Source of the DNA: Ophiura sarsii
Lineage: Eukaryota > Echinodermata > Ophiuroidea > Amphilepidida > Ophiuridae
Length of the DNA: 64,000 bases
Assembly (NCBI GenBank): GCA_035610835.1
Contig: CM069446.1
Coordinates: 49,825,625-49,889,624, forward strand
Direction of reading: 5' to 3'
In this document: positions 48,301 through 58,713 of the stretch, one piece after another
How positions within the stretch are numbered: position 1 is the stretch's first letter
Layout of the letters: each line of letters begins with the position of its first letter
Notes under the pieces: model-generated
Told to the model about the DNA's origin: nothing
The model's input: only the letters and a program-made list of their open reading frames with translations
Databases searched by the model: none
Translations under genes and position numbers: made by a program

Positions 48301-51300
48301 GTACGAGAATACGGGCCATTAAGGTTGTTCTATGGGCTAATTTTTTATTTGATATTTTAATAGAGCTTACTACACACTAATCTGAAATTTGAGCTTGATC
48401 GGAGGTACGGTTCAATAGATATGACCATTTTATTGCCAAAAATTAAGCAAAATTGAAGCATTCATTTCTTTTGTTCCTTATTGGGTTTTTTGACTCCCTA
48501 CATGTAGCATTTAACAAAAAATCTAGGCAAAAATGTTTTATTAAGGATGTTCCCAGGGCTAACAAAAACTTTTGATATTTTATAGAGCTTGTTGAGCTCC
48601 ACAATAATCAGAAATCTGAGCTTGATCGGAGCAATGGTTCAAAAGTTATGACAATTTTAGTGTCAAAATAGGACAAAATTGACTTTCTGAATTCTTTTGT
48701 TTTGTATTGTTTTTTGACTTTCTGAATTCTTTTGTTTCTTATTGTTTTTTTGACTCCCTAGGTTGATTTTTTAATGACAATTTTTGTTTTTGTTTTTGCT
48801 CTATTTTAAAAGTAAAACTCCTGCAGCATCCCGCAGCACAGGAAATGAGGAGAGTTGTATACTAAACATATATACCAAGTTCATGTCAATGTTCATGTCA
48901 ATGTGACAGTACTTTGGCATGAACTTGAAAAAAATAATTATCTGCTCTAATTAGCCCCATTTTGGAGTATAATTAATTAAAATTTCAATTAAGTATAATT
49001 GATTATGCAAATACTTTACAGCATCCCGCAGCACAGAAAAGTTTCTAAAGACTATACTAAAGAAGCTCCCAAAATTTCAGCATTGTAGCATTTATACTTT
49101 TCTCAAAACAATTAATTACATTTTTTGCACAAATTATCAAGCTAGCTAGGGGGTCAAAAAACCAATACAATACATAAGAATAGTAGGCTTCAATTTTGTC
49201 ATTTTAAAACCTTTTTTAAGTTATGTAACTCACACGTGCCAGAATAGCTTCCTTGGCTGCAGTCATGATGCCAGTAAATTGTTGCCAGTGTGGAGGCAGT
49301 GCCGGAAGGCCTTGGAGCCCTTGACCAAGGGGTATCATTCTGTGAAGATGCTGAGTTCTGAGTGGAGGTACGGGATTAGGTGGCTCAGGTGGTTCATTTG
49401 AGGGGCGATCCTCCCAATCAATAGGAATGAATTGGTCAGCTGGAAGAAGCGCATTAACAACACCAAAGTCCACTTTTTGGAAGGCCACGCAAGTCATATC
49501 TGGAAATTGTAATAAGATAGATAGTTAATACACCTATCAGTTGTAAGACGCACTATACGACCCCCGGGAGTGGTGCGTCACTTTACCGAGGTGCGTCAAC
49601 TTCTCATGTACCATGACGCAGCCTGTGTCAAAAAAACGACGGACCATTGCCATCCAAATACGCACCCTCAGTCAACTATCAGCCCATTCGCACCCATGTA
49701 AAGTGACGGACCTTTACGCACCCTCCGTCATGTTTTTGACGGACCAAAGGCTGCCACTGACGTACCCTCCGAGAATTCAAGAATTATTGGTAAACAACGC
49801 ACCCACGACGCACCTCTCCCAGAGGGTCGTATAGTGCGTCTTACAACTGATAGGTGTATAATAGCATGATCAAGCTAGATATTTGTTTTAAATGAAAATG
49901 TCTTTTGAATTAATGAAAGTATTTCTAAATTATTTCAACACACCAGGATGTTATACTTGGTCATGATATGGGGACACACAAGGCGTCAATTAGGGGTCAA
50001 TTGATGCTGTGAAGGTGATAAATTATAGCCCTTTAAATTTAATTTAATATTTAATAAAAATAATTTTTTTTAAAAACTAAAAAAAGGAGGCAGCGGCTTA
50101 AATTTTAGGCAGGTGGGGACAGGAAACATGGAACTTTTTTACTAGGCCTTACTATAAAGTATTCCATTTAGAGATCACTTACCACCAGTCATATGTTGGT
50201 GTCGGTTTTGAGGCCTTAGCTGATTTGGCAAACAATCTATAGGTCCAACTCCAATGCATGCAATCCTACCATCAGGCCTGAGAAAAAAACAGTAACAAAA
50301 CCACCTGTAAAAAAGACAATGCCTCAGCATGGGATTGGGTATGGTTTTACAAATCATTCAGAAAAGATTGATTATGTATTTTTCCGCTGTATGAGAACAA
50401 ATCAACCAACCCCATCATTTGATTGCTCATTCGTACTTCAGGAGGTTGGTGTGAAGACGCGGTTACTTGGACTTATAAACTCCCAAACTCTCTCTTATTT
50501 CGGTCACATTGCCAGACGCCAAGGAAACTGTTTAGAGAAAGTGATTATATATGCAGGGTCAAAAATGTGATGAGGGGTCCCTTGATTCTTTTTGGACCCT
50601 TTAGGGACTGTTGAAACCATATTTAAGGGGTCCCACCAAAATTCAAGGGGTCCTGAAGTTTGGGTCTTTCAAAATGGTCAAAAACTGGTTTAGCGATTTT
50701 GGCCCGTATTCTCGTACTAAAGTTTCTAAACACAGTTTTAGCTTAAAACCATGTCTAACTAAACTTGTGTCTAAGTTAAACGCGCGTTTATCTTTTAAAT
50801 GACGTGTTTAACAAAACATGCTTTTAAACTCTCCGAATCTCGTCCCCAGAGTTGTCGCACGTACACAGTATACAGGTATCCATTGTGGCCCTTATTGGTT
50901 ACAATAGATATCGACCGAATACCTCAAATGCACGTTCATTTCTAATACTACACGATCTGCCCGCAATACAGTTCGTGTATGAGTTAAACGTGGCTTAAAC
51001 TACCCCCATACCCATGTTTAAAGTTAGACACTTTTCAGTGAGTTTTCGAGAATTGCGTTTAGTATGTCTAAAGTCAAAGTTGGCAATGATTGAGGGCGTC
51101 CCCTGGAAAAGATCACATAATAATGCACCTATCAATTGCGATCCCGGCCCTGGGGTACCCGGGGATAACGGGGATTAGGGCCGGGGCGTACAAATTGCCC
51201 ATGTGACATCCTGGGTACAATCATTTACGGTCCTTGCTCCTCGCAGGGCTGGGCACCAAATTTTGTACGCCCCCGCTACAGATCCGGCCCCCTATGGCGG

Positions 51301-53895
51301 GGACAAAGTGTACGTCGCGGTACGATCCCGGCCCCCCTTGGGCAGGGACAAAGTGTACAACAAAGTCAACGTCGAGCGTATGCGCTCCCCATGTCAATTA
51401 TTAAAGATAGGGACAAAATTCAACATAAATTGCAGTAATAACAATTGCAAATCCTTTTATTTTTCAAGAAAAAAAAATCAAAAATCAGTAGGTGTGTCTC
51501 ACACCAAACACATACTAAACATTGCAAAAAACTTGACATTGATAAATTGTCAAATTACTGCATAAAAAGGCATAATTAGATACTTAAGTTCATGGAAACA
51601 ACCATCTTGTTGTTAATGGATTCCTTGATGTAGTCTTTTGAGGAATCTGATTTCCAACGGGATCAGGTGTACTCAAAATTCCCTTATATAAGCTATAAAC
51701 TTCAGCAACATTCTCAAACAACACATTTTCTCTCAGATACCAATATTTTGAACCATATTTTGTATAGGGTCATGAATATGATCAATACCATGTTCAGTAC
51801 TGTAGACATGGTAGACACAGTTACAGTAGCACAATTGTGGTCCCTTTGTATTATACTAAATTACTATTGTTTCAGTTCTTGCAGGTGCCCACCATTTGCC
51901 CACCAACTTAGTGGCCAAATTCTCCCACCAAGACAAAATGCGTAATCAATTCGCTATTTTTCATGTTTGAAACACAACATAATTGTTCCAACGGATTAAA
52001 ATCTGCTGGGGAAAGGTTTAAGTTTCATTTTCTGTTTGAATTAAGCAAATTCTGATACTTGTTTAAGAGATGAAGAACATTTTGTGATTTTTGGTTTGAG
52101 ACTGAGAGGCTTGATATCTCCCAGCACTATATATCTGGGTTGATCCACTAGCCTAAATGAGTACTTGTGGCCAATGAAATACATGGGGTGTGTCAGAAAC
52201 ATCCATTCAGCATCAAGCAAAAGTTTTGTCTATTGTAAAAAAGTTTTTGTAGTGATGGGCGGCGCATCGATAATCGATACCATGTGATTTTTGTAATAGA
52301 GGGGTTTGGTGTGAGGCAGGGTATAGGGAGGGTGTTTGTGATTGGGAAGAGGTTAGTGATGGGGGTGGTATATGTGGTTGGGAGGGGGTTAGTGATGGTA
52401 AGGGTGTTTGTGGTTGGGGAGGGGGTTAGTGGTGGGCAGGGGTTGTGTTCGAGAATGGGAATGGGATTGCCCTGGGGAGAGGGTTTGTGGTGGGGAAGGG
52501 GGGATGGTGGCGTGGATGCATGGGGTGGGAAGGGGTGGCCTAGGGGTAGGGTGTTTGTGGTGGGGTGGGGAGTTTTGTGGTGGGGGAGGGGTTTTGTGTT
52601 AGGTGAGGGGTTTGTTGTGTGGTTGGGAAGGGGAGGGGGTTTAGGGTTGGGTTGTGATGGGGATGGGAAGGGGAGGGAGTTTGTGGTGGGGATTGTGATG
52701 GTAAAGGGGTTGTGGTGGCATGGGGTGGGTGAGGTGGGGATTTGTGGTGGGGAGGGGAGGTTGTTGGGGTGGTTAAGATGTGGAAGGGGCATTGTGGGAA
52801 GGTGGAGTAGGCTTGTGGTTGGGGTTGAGTGGGTTTGTGCATGGGGTTGGGAGGGGTTTGTGGTGGGAGGGGGTTTGTGTGTGTACACCAATAAGTACAC
52901 AATAAGGCCAATAAAAAAGTTGACTTGCCCTTTCAGGGCCAGAGTCTGGGTCGGACAGTCTGATTTTTTTTCTTTCGAAATATATATATATATATATATT
53001 TATTTTTTTGAAAAATTTAAAACGGAGATACTACACAAAAACACGGTTTTTTTTATTTGATTTTTAAACGAGCAGATACTATTGAAAAGCATTTGTTCAT
53101 CTTTCCTTATTGTTATGTGCTTCTTTTTCTTTGGAAAAGAAATAAAAAATAGCGACCCTAGATTTCCAAAAATTTGGGTCGGTCGGTCGGTCGGAAAGAG
53201 CAAGTCAACTCCTTTTATTTTTGGCCTAAGAGTAGAGGATCCCTGTTTGTTAATGTAATAGTGCACTTTCAATGAAAGCTTGAAAATAAAATTTCACAAA
53301 TTTAGTTTTTGCCAATAATGACTGAAATTGCATCTTTTTTTCTCGTAAAACGTAACCATTGTTTTGAAGCGACGCAAACTATTTTGGTATCAAGTTCAGC
53401 TATCGATATATGAAGGATAGAAGATGCCATTTTGTGTGTGGAAGCGCTACTTTTGGATTAACTGTAAATACTGGCAAAATGTCCACTTGCCTCAAAATGA
53501 CTGAAATTTCATCAATTTTCTGGCAAAACGCAACCAAGAATATTTTTGAAGCGACACAAAATATTTAGGTGTTGAGTTAAACAATTGATATATGAAGGGT
53601 AGAATATGCCATTTTTTGTGAGGAAGCGCTACTTTTGGATTAACTGTAAACACTGGCAAATATGCCCACTTAGCGGGCATATTTGCCAGTGCACTGGCAA
53701 ATTTGCCAGGGCTGGACAATTCGGACACCTGCACGGAATGGTTTACTCGCTGGCTGGATTTACTTACAAAACTTTATACATTTCTTCCACTCTCATCGGT
53801 CCTGAGGTTGGTCGTCTCATACCATCCTGATTAGCATACGAGAAACGACGCAATACAGGTACGGCCGCAGCTCCGGCAACTTGTTGTACAGCCAT
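35431..53895 (-). CDS. Five-exon gene, unknown protein with C-terminal nuclease-like fold
   Basis: Join of 53895-53768, 50277-50183, 49499-49234, 45685-45539 and 36309-35431 on the minus strand gives 1515 nt, or 504 residues plus stop. All four introns are GT-AG with good donors (GTAAGT or GTGAGT) and polypyrimidine acceptors, and every phase joins without a stop. This is strong evidence for a real transcript. Introns are about 3.5, 0.7, 3.5 and 9.2 kb, filled with transposons. Residues 1-320 match nothing I know; they include a Pro-rich stretch (EPPEPPNPVPP) and a CAHC pair. An RS run (320-330) follows. Residues 370-470 show RPDLMVVE, KLVCEISTTKK, then a helix (NLKRYLEINTKQC), then ILGLVVVVDGFKLIKIER. 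That order of strands resembles PD-(D/E)XK nuclease-like domains, but the E-x-K is E-x-S, so catalysis is doubtful. No transmembrane segment seen. Alternatives: host gene or domesticated element gene. Confidence 0.82.
36863..39171. mobile_element. 2.3-kb inverted-repeat element in intron 4
   Basis: GGGGAGAGTGGGG at 36863 is mirrored by CCCCACTCTCCCC ending at 39171, and TTGGAAC/GTTCCAA follow further in. TA flanks both sides. A second palindrome with the same motifs (CAACTAACCCCATGCATGGGG) is at about 37055. The interior has a tRNA-like sequence at 37874. No transposase. Confidence 0.75.
37874..37946 (+). tRNA. tRNA-like sequence inside 2.3-kb element (probably not functional)
   Basis: TAGCTCAGTTGGTAGAGCG is a perfect A-box/D-arm and GGTTCGAGCC a good B-box, at normal spacing. 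The anticodon stem is weak, with loop CTTTAGA. The T stem and acceptor (CCCTCGA against GCTGACT) do not pair. The Pol III promoter parts look better kept than the fold. Confidence 0.55.
39640..40015. repeat. Inverted copy of 45885-46440
   Basis: Shares, in opposite orientation, CATGACTAATAAGTTCCTTA, ACAGCTACCCGTCAA, CAAGACAAAGCTCACAAGTCC and AACTTTGGAAGGCCATAGC with 45885-46440. The two copies lie 6 kb apart in introns 4 and 3 of the same gene. Confidence 0.75.
40016..40445 (+). repeat. Coding-like acidic minisatellite (DASPSPDDDKEA)
   Basis: About seven units of 45-57 bp built on CAGGATGCCAGTCCCTCCCC and GATGATGACAAGGAAGCA. The plus strand encodes repeats such as AQDASPSPDDDKEAAP, open for 140 codons with one frame change near 40130. 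It is antisense to the host gene and within intron 4. The bias to in-frame indels suggests descent from a coding repeat, but no flanking exon or splice site is evident. Confidence 0.6.
41440..42600. repeat. About 115-bp satellite rich in TGACCTTGA
   Basis: About nine units, each with ACCAAATCCCATCAAGATAGG, a CTTA.GGATCTTATTTGACCC block and one to three copies of GATGACCTTGAATGACCT. The minus strand is open across parts of several units (LDGIWWREGG-type repeats), a by-product of the period. Confidence 0.9.
43266..45288. mobile_element. 2.0-kb inverted-repeat unit (ATTGACAAGGGGGTATCATG)
   Basis: ATTGACAAGGGGGTATCATG at 43266 is exactly mirrored at the right, ending at 45288; the pairing extends through GCGCGA. 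A stretch rich in GCGCGC is at 44585-44660. No coding frame recognised. Confidence 0.65.
43352..44438. mobile_element. 1.09-kb foldback, TAA target duplication
   Basis: GGGTCATTCCATGTCAAATC at 43352 is mirrored by GATTTGACATGGAATGACCC near 44438. Long arms pair (CCGACTTACGGTTTTCGCGA with its inverse at about 44285-44310). TAA lies at 43349-43351 and 44439-44441. Both arms carry clusters of TGACCT/AGGTCA. Confidence 0.8.
45539..45685 (-). CDS. Five-exon gene, exon 4
   Basis: Acceptor TTCTAG at 45686 onward, donor GTAAGTTGCT at 45538. Exactly 49 codons in phase 0: MKKPVNNPQNPGNVQYVTLH to QVKADIRGQ. The intron-4 side is followed within about 20 bp by the end of a 2.5-kb inverted-repeat element. 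Confidence 0.85.
45885..46440. repeat. Inverted counterpart of 39640-40015
   Basis: See the shared blocks listed for 39640-40015. The segment begins after AGTCATTCCATGCC at 45750, which resembles the terminus of the foldback at 43352. Confidence 0.7.
46709..47316. mobile_element. GGCCAA-family Harbinger-like MITE
   Basis: GGCCAACAACAAAAAATG at the left; the right end is a poly-G tract running into GGGGCC. TAA on both sides (46706-46708, 47317-47319). GGTCGGTAGGTCGG lies near the left end and CAGTCAGTCGGACGAGGG near the right. Inserted in intron 3. Confidence 0.75.
47814..48317. mobile_element. 504-bp foldback (GTATTCTCGTAC family), ATT flanks
   Basis: GGGCTGTATTCTCGTAC on the left and GTACGAGAATACGGGCC on the right, with ATT on each side. 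The arms are full of TAGTTAAAC/GTTTAACTA-type motifs. A truncated relative lies at 50701-51065. Confidence 0.75.
48318..49220. repeat. Diverged tandem segment and AT-rich intron DNA
   Basis: Two units of about 220 bp begin near 48321 and 48542 (AAGG.TGTTC..GGGCTAA, then GAGCTTGATCGGAG). TTTACAGCATCCCGCAGCACAG-type text occurs twice (about 48822 and 49015). No gene other than exon 3 nearby. Confidence 0.55.
49234..49499 (-). CDS. Five-exon gene, exon 3
   Basis: Acceptor TTTCCAG at 49500 onward, donor GTGAGTTACA at 49233. 266 nt encoding MTCVAFQKVDFGVVNALLPA, a Pro-rich middle, and PPHWQQFTGIMTAAKEAILAR. Ends in phase 0. A TA-flanked MITE lies 31 bp upstream of this acceptor, inside intron 2. 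Confidence 0.85.
49531..49856. mobile_element. TA-flanked MITE 31 bp from exon 3
   Basis: CACCTATCAGTTGTAAGACG at 49531 is mirrored by CGTCTTACAACTGATAGGTG ending at 49856, with TA on both sides. The pairing extends through CACTATACGACCC. 326 bp, inside intron 2. Confidence 0.85.
50183..50277 (-). CDS. Five-exon gene, exon 2
   Basis: The acceptor is a T-rich run ending CTCAG at 50278-50282; the donor is GTAAGTGATC at 50182. Encodes PDGRIACIGVGPIDCLPNQL and on to HMTG. 95 nt, leaving one base (G) that joins AT of exon 3 to give Asp. Confidence 0.82.
50290..50700. other. Intron 1 DNA, no feature recognised
   Basis: No exon-like frame with splice sites was found on either strand. Confidence 0.4.
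50701..51065. mobile_element. Truncated relative of the 47814 foldback
   Basis: Starts GGCCCGTATTCTCGTACTAAA and shares ACCCCCATACCCATGTTTAA and AGTTAGACACTTTTCAGTGAG with the other copy. The right terminus is missing and is replaced by the fragment at 51088. Confidence 0.7.
51088..51420. mobile_element. Terminal fragments of two other families
   Basis: 51088-51118 matches the right end of the foldback at 24933 (ATTGAGGGCGTCCCCTGGAA). 51119 onward matches the left end of the composite at 43043 (AATGCACCTATCAATTGC), followed by GC-rich GTACAAA-containing DNA. Confidence 0.55.
52280..52880. repeat. GGGTTTGTGGTGGGGA-type low-complexity tract
   Basis: Strand-asymmetric G/T-rich degenerate minisatellite. 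Frames of 258 codons (plus) and 235 codons (minus) exist only because the tract lacks stop codons. Confidence 0.85.
52906..53226. mobile_element. GGCCAA-family Harbinger-like MITE, short copy
   Basis: GGCCAATAAAAAAGTTGACTTGCCC at the left; the right end AAGTCAACTCC..TTTTTGGCC mirrors it. TAA on both sides (52903-52905, 53227-53229). (GGTC)n sequence near the right end. Confidence 0.8.
53318..53705. repeat. Two 179-bp tandem units and a hairpin
   Basis: ATGACTGAAATT begins units at 53318 and 53497, with high similarity through GCGCTACTTTTGGATTAACTG. They are followed by CAAATATGCCCACTTAGCGGGCATATTTG, a near-perfect hairpin, at about 53657-53686. Confidence 0.8.
53768..53895 (-). CDS. Five-exon gene, exon 1 (start codon)
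   Basis: ATG at 53895 opens MAVQQVAGAAAVPVLRRFSY and runs to the donor GTAAGTAAAT at 53767. It ends with two bases of a codon (TT) completed by the G of exon 2 to give Leu. An in-frame Met exists upstream (54015), but that stretch overlaps sequence duplicated at 63887-64000, so I take 53895 as the start. A TATA-like element close upstream was not identified. Confidence 0.78.
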
Positions 53896-53951
53896 ATTTA
53901 TTACATGTACATGTATGTAGTATCGTGATATTATTTCAGTCGACGACATAC

Positions 53952-54070
53952 GGGGGCACACCACTAAATACGTCCCCATGCCCATTGAAATACACGCGTT
54001 TCGGCCCTTTTTCAAGACCGTATTTTTACCCCACGTAACAATGATGGAAGTTTTTATTTCGCATGAATGT
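53952..54070. repeat. Segment repeated directly at 63887-64000
   Basis: GGGGGCAC.CCACT.AATACG then AATACACGCGTTTCGGCCC through CGCATGAATGT matches the last 114 bases of the window. It lies immediately upstream of exon 1 of the five-exon gene. Confidence 0.92.
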
Positions 54071-55281
54071 ATTAGATATGTGTTGAATTTTATTTTAAAC
54101 TTGATTTTTCTTGACCCATCTAGATGAATTTTTTCGCTACGGGCACCTAAACAGCGCCCTCACCATTTTAAACCGATATTTTCGCTTCCTCACTGGTTCC
54201 GGCAACGATATCCTTCCGCAGCCTAGGCTCCCGTGCGTATTCGATTCCGACGATTTTTGACCACATTAGCAATACTAAGGTTCTATTCTATCTTTCTTTT
54301 TCATAAAAAATAAGCAAGATTTACTTCTATTTGCTTCCCCTGGGACGATGATCAAATTGATATAGGTACTATTTCTCCGAACATTTAGTGTAGTGCCCCC
54401 TTTATATAGAAGCAAAACTTTTTTTGAGTTTTCATTCTTTTTGTCAACATCCTGGGATGTTGACATTTGAATTCAGATTCAGGCCTTGTGGTAGAGTCTA
54501 TGAATTGCTTTCATGTATCTTGAATCAGTATTTGTACACAGATGTCTTTAAAATGTATATTAGATCTGGATATGAAAATATGAACACATATGTTGTTACA
54601 ATTGTGGAGAAATGGTTTAAATAATATAAAACAAATGATAGAGTTTTGCAAAATCTGCGACATTCGTCGTGTTTACTATATTGATTATAGACTTGAAATC
54701 AAGTCCTTATTTTCTCCCCCACCACACACCTCTTGTCTACCACCATTCATTTGATACCAGTACAGCGGTCCTATGCCCAATCCATGCCAATCTTGTCGCG
54801 CGCGATCTCGCTGTGACCATGCTGTGACTATCATACGCCAACATAAACCGCTGTAACCGTAAGGACTTGAAACAGTCGTAATGGTATTATGCAACACATG
54901 CACGTGCGTTCTGGCCGGCACACGAGGTCGTTTCATGGCAAGGGTCACTGGTAGATCTCATTATATTGTGGGAACAAATAAAATGTCTCAAGAGATAACG
55001 TTTAATCTGGACAAATTTGGGACCATTTACAGTACTTCTACTGCATGTCCATATAAATTACCTTAAAACATTCTTAGTTTTTTTAGTCGGGTTAATTTTC
55101 AACCCGACCTCATAATGTTGAGATACACAGGTGGGGCCTCATGGGATAGAATAAATGAGTCAGACGATGGAGGGTTTCAGAGAGAAAAGTGGGCCCAGCA
55201 TTAAAACAAAGAGTTTTTGTTAAAATACATCATACACTGTCTAAATCTTCTTTTTCATATTTCCTTTGTGTCGTCTGTTAA
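54071..55281. other. Spacer with insertion into the tandem-unit sequence
   Basis: 54412-54445 (GAAGCAAAACTTTTTTTGAG) matches 60655 onward, while the continuation (CTACATATTTCGAAAG) resumes at 55667. About 1.2 kb with GTCAACATCC/GGATGTTGAC ends is therefore inserted in this copy. No gene recognised. Confidence 0.55.
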
Positions 55282-55639
55282 AGGTAGATGACCCGATCAC
55301 ATTTTCGTAACACAGAATTATTTCAAACATACGGAGATTTTCATATCATATGAAAGCTCGTATTTTTCTCATCATCATACTGAAATTTAATGGCCTAAAT
55401 CGGTATAATTACGGAGAAATCGATGAAATAACGTCGAATTACCGCGAATGGTGGTATACCACCGATATAGTTTGTGTACAACTCAATGGGTACAGTTCAC
55501 AGCATCTTGTGCGTCTAAAATAAGAACCATTAGAGCTATGCAACTCAAACTTTGGAACACGACATTTTTAAGGATGACCTTTCATGTAGAATAGAAAACT
55601 TCAAGTTGAAAATTGGAAATGTGATCGGGTCATCTACCT
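55282..55639. mobile_element. TTAA MITE (AGGTAGATG family), copy 2
   Basis: This copy has the best-kept termini: AGGTAGATGACCCGATCACA and its exact inverse at 55620-55639. TTAA on both sides (55278-55281, 55640-55643). Confidence 0.9.
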
Positions 55640-56589
55640 TTAATTCATTTTTTGGATGTTGACCAGTTTTTTGTAAATACCTTGTTTCTACATATTTCGA
55701 AAGAACAAGTATTTCTAAGATAAACTGCCAAAGCATATAAGGGACCGTTCATTATTTCTACCGGAGGGCGGGGAGGGCGGTAGCTGGAAGAAAGCAACAA
55801 CCAAAAAACACATGACTCCCTTCCCAAGATACTAAAAAGTTATGACCCCCCCCCCCCCCCCCCCCCTCTGGAATGTAGAAAAAAGTAATGACCCCCCCCC
55901 CTTTTTTTTTTGCACACACATCCCGGCTTACAAATATAATAAGCATACACAATTGAAGGGGTGGCTGCAATAAATTAGCACTTTAACTTAGCACTTTATT
56001 GCACCCACCCCTTCAATTATGAATATTTGAGAATACTATTCTTAAAAATATACACCAAAAAAAAAAAAATATTGTAACGAAAAGTGCCCTTCGTCTTCGA
56101 ACCTGATGTCTTTGTTTCAAGAGGTTTGAAGATGTCTTGAGATAAAGGAAGTATAACGTGGTAGCGTGCGTCTTCCTTACTCTCTACACTTTCATAATAC
56201 GTGAAGATGCAGTAATTCAACCATTAAAGCCTGGAGACTGAAATGAACTATTTGTATGACTCATTATTGATGTCTTCGACGAGAATAACTATAATAGACA
56301 TAGCATGTATTCATTCATTACAAACTAAAGGTATAAACCTTGTTGTTATCACTATTGGAATTATTTACAACATCAGATAAAATATGAGTTGTCAAGGTCG
56401 TAAAAGGAAGGATAAGACATTTGACTGATTCTATACGGTGATCGTCTTTAAAGACGTCAAGCCTTTATTATGCAATAGACGTCGGTGCTGTTGATGATGT
56501 CAGGAGAGTCGTTCGCAGGCCTGATAATACAAGAGTTTCTCAAAAAGAAAAGTGCATTAAAAGGGTCTTTATTGGTGAGAAGACGTTTA

Positions 56590-56805
56590 AAACCTGTATT
56601 CAGGCTTGAATACAGGCCTTGGCTTTCATCCGCTCTTGATGACTCAAGGATGGGTTACAAACCGGTATTCAGGCTTGGCTTTCATCCGCTCTTGATGACG
56701 CAAGGATGGGTTACAAATCTGACAGTAGTCAGACTTGGCTTACATCCACTGGATGACGCAAGGATGGGTTACAAACCTGTATTCAGGCTTGGCTTTCATC
56801 CTTGT
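56590..56805. repeat. Tandem repeat with GGATGGGTTACAAACC
   Basis: Three to four units of about 57-60 bp (GATGACGCAAGGATGGGTTAC, then CAGGCTTGGCTTTCATCC). Confidence 0.85.
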
Positions 56806-56820
56806 GTCTTTGCAGCGTAG

Positions 56821-57950
56821 GGCCCCAGGCAATCTCTAGCTGGATCGGGGACATGCCCCGACCTATCTGCCCTTTCTTGGCAAATGCAGCCCCTTAAATG
56901 CATTCTGTAGCTCTGTTCCATGGTAGCTGATTGGCTGACTGGCCAAAAGCTATTCTCTAGCCTGTCATTGGTCACTCTCATTAAAATGGAATGTTTCTGA
57001 TTGGCTGAAAGTTTGTTTGCTGAGTTATGACATCATCAGATTTGGATGCACGTTTATAAATACGAAAATCACTTGAATAAATTAATATCCTGAAACTTAA
57101 CTTAAATATAATATTACATCAAACTTGGGTTATTATTTATTCTATACAATTGATTTGTTACTTAATTATCCTACTTTGAGAGAGATTGAGCAATTATTAA
57201 AGATTATTAACAAAACGCTGTAATTGCATAAAAACTAGAAACACCAAACTCTGGAATAGTTGTTATGAAGATCGTTCTAATTGACAAGGGTATTTTGATT
57301 CACAAAACAAGCTCTAATATTGGATTTATACAATGGATTTTGATGATTAGTTACTGTAAGCATTCTATGTACTTTACCTGAACTCAGTGTGAACTCACAA
57401 AGTGAGATTTGACTTCTTAAATGACTTAAAAATAGACCGTTTGCGCCACTGATGTTGGAGCAGAAGTCACTTTATGGGAGCAGAATTCTGCTCTCGCGAT
57501 ATTTCCTGCACAAACTTCTGGCCTCAAAAACCTTTAGCTAACACTCTTTACAGTTAATAAATGACCTGAACTTCATCATCAATAGTTGTAGCCTAGTAAA
57601 TTAGATACATTGGATCATCAGACATCGTAGGCCTTGTATTGAAATAAGCTTACACACAAAAATAAAAATAGCTAAAACGGTAAAGGGTTGATGCACAGTC
57701 AAAACCCAGTTTCCGTTACACTATATACAACAATTATATTATTATATACACTTGTGATTTTTGTGTTAAGTGTATCATTTGTGGGCATGTTGTCAGCATG
57801 GGCACAGTGTATGTAACTTTGGCTCTGTGCATGCAAACATTTGCCTGTGTGCATGTAAAATTGTGATTTTCAGCCATTTTTACAATTTTAAGGGGGGAAA
57901 AATCAAAGTTTAAAGGAAATATTGCTGTTGTGCAGGTAACTTTTATTTAA
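56821..57950. other. Interior of 3.9-kb element, no gene
   Basis: AT-rich sequence without recognisable coding or repeat structure apart from one TTTAAAACACCGAAAATC unit starting at its end. Confidence 0.4.
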
Positions 57951-58020
57951 ACATGCTTTAAAACACCGAAAATCTATTTTGTGGCCACATGCGCATGATT
58001 TTGAGGTCTATTTTGGCTTT

Positions 58021-58690
58021 AAGGGGGGAATTTTTGATTTGATTTTTTGATTTTTGTGAGTGCTGTTATTATTGAACTATTAATCAACTGCATACAAAAG
58101 TATACATTTTTGGAAAGGAAATGGATCAGAGAATCCAAATTTGGTGTCAATTTTGACCAAAAATGTTGAATTTTTGAGAAAATCACAAAATCCACTTTTT
58201 TTGACACATTTCTTTTTGGAACAAGCTAACTAAATTATTTTTGAGTAAAAAATGCCCAAAATTGCTTGATTCTAATGTTATGTCACTAATCTAGGGACGA
58301 TTCTCTCATTCACCTAAACTTGTATTTTTTGAAATTTTGACCAGAAAGTGCCAACAAATTGAAAAATACGCCAAATGAGAAAATCATCCCTAGAATAGTG
58401 TCTTAACAGTATAATCAAGCAAATGTTGGCATTTTTTACTCAAAAATAATTTTGTTAGCTTGTCCCCCCCCCCAAAAAAAGAAAATGGTTAAAAAAGTGA
58501 TTTTTTGTGAATTTTCTCAAAAAACAACATTTTTGGTCAAAAATGATGCCATTTTTGGTCAAAAATGATGCCAACAATGGATTCTCTGACCCAAATCCCA
58601 TCCAAAAATGTATACTTATATATGCATTTGATTAATAGTTCAACAACTACAGCACTCACAAAATTCCAAAAAAAAAATTCCTTAATTCCC
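58021..58690. mobile_element. 670-bp foldback
   Basis: GGGGGGAATTTTTGATTT... at the left pairs with AAAAAAAAATTCC..TTCCC at the right. GTGAGTGCTGT pairs with ACAGCACTCAC, and ATTGAACTATTAATCAA with TTGATTAATAGTTCAA. The loop is near 58330. Confidence 0.75.
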
Positions 58691-58713
58691 TCCTCTCCTT
58701 AAACATGCTTTAA

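Noticed and set aside
52284..53060. 258-codon plus-strand ORF and 235-codon minus-strand ORF
   Set aside because: Both lie across a strand-biased G/T low-complexity tract without stop codons; there is no domain and the translation is pure composition.
53896..54015. N-terminal extension of the five-exon gene from an upstream Met
   Set aside because: The stretch overlaps repeated sequence (53952-54070 against 63887-64000) and has a biased, non-protein-like composition; the Met at 53895 is preferred.
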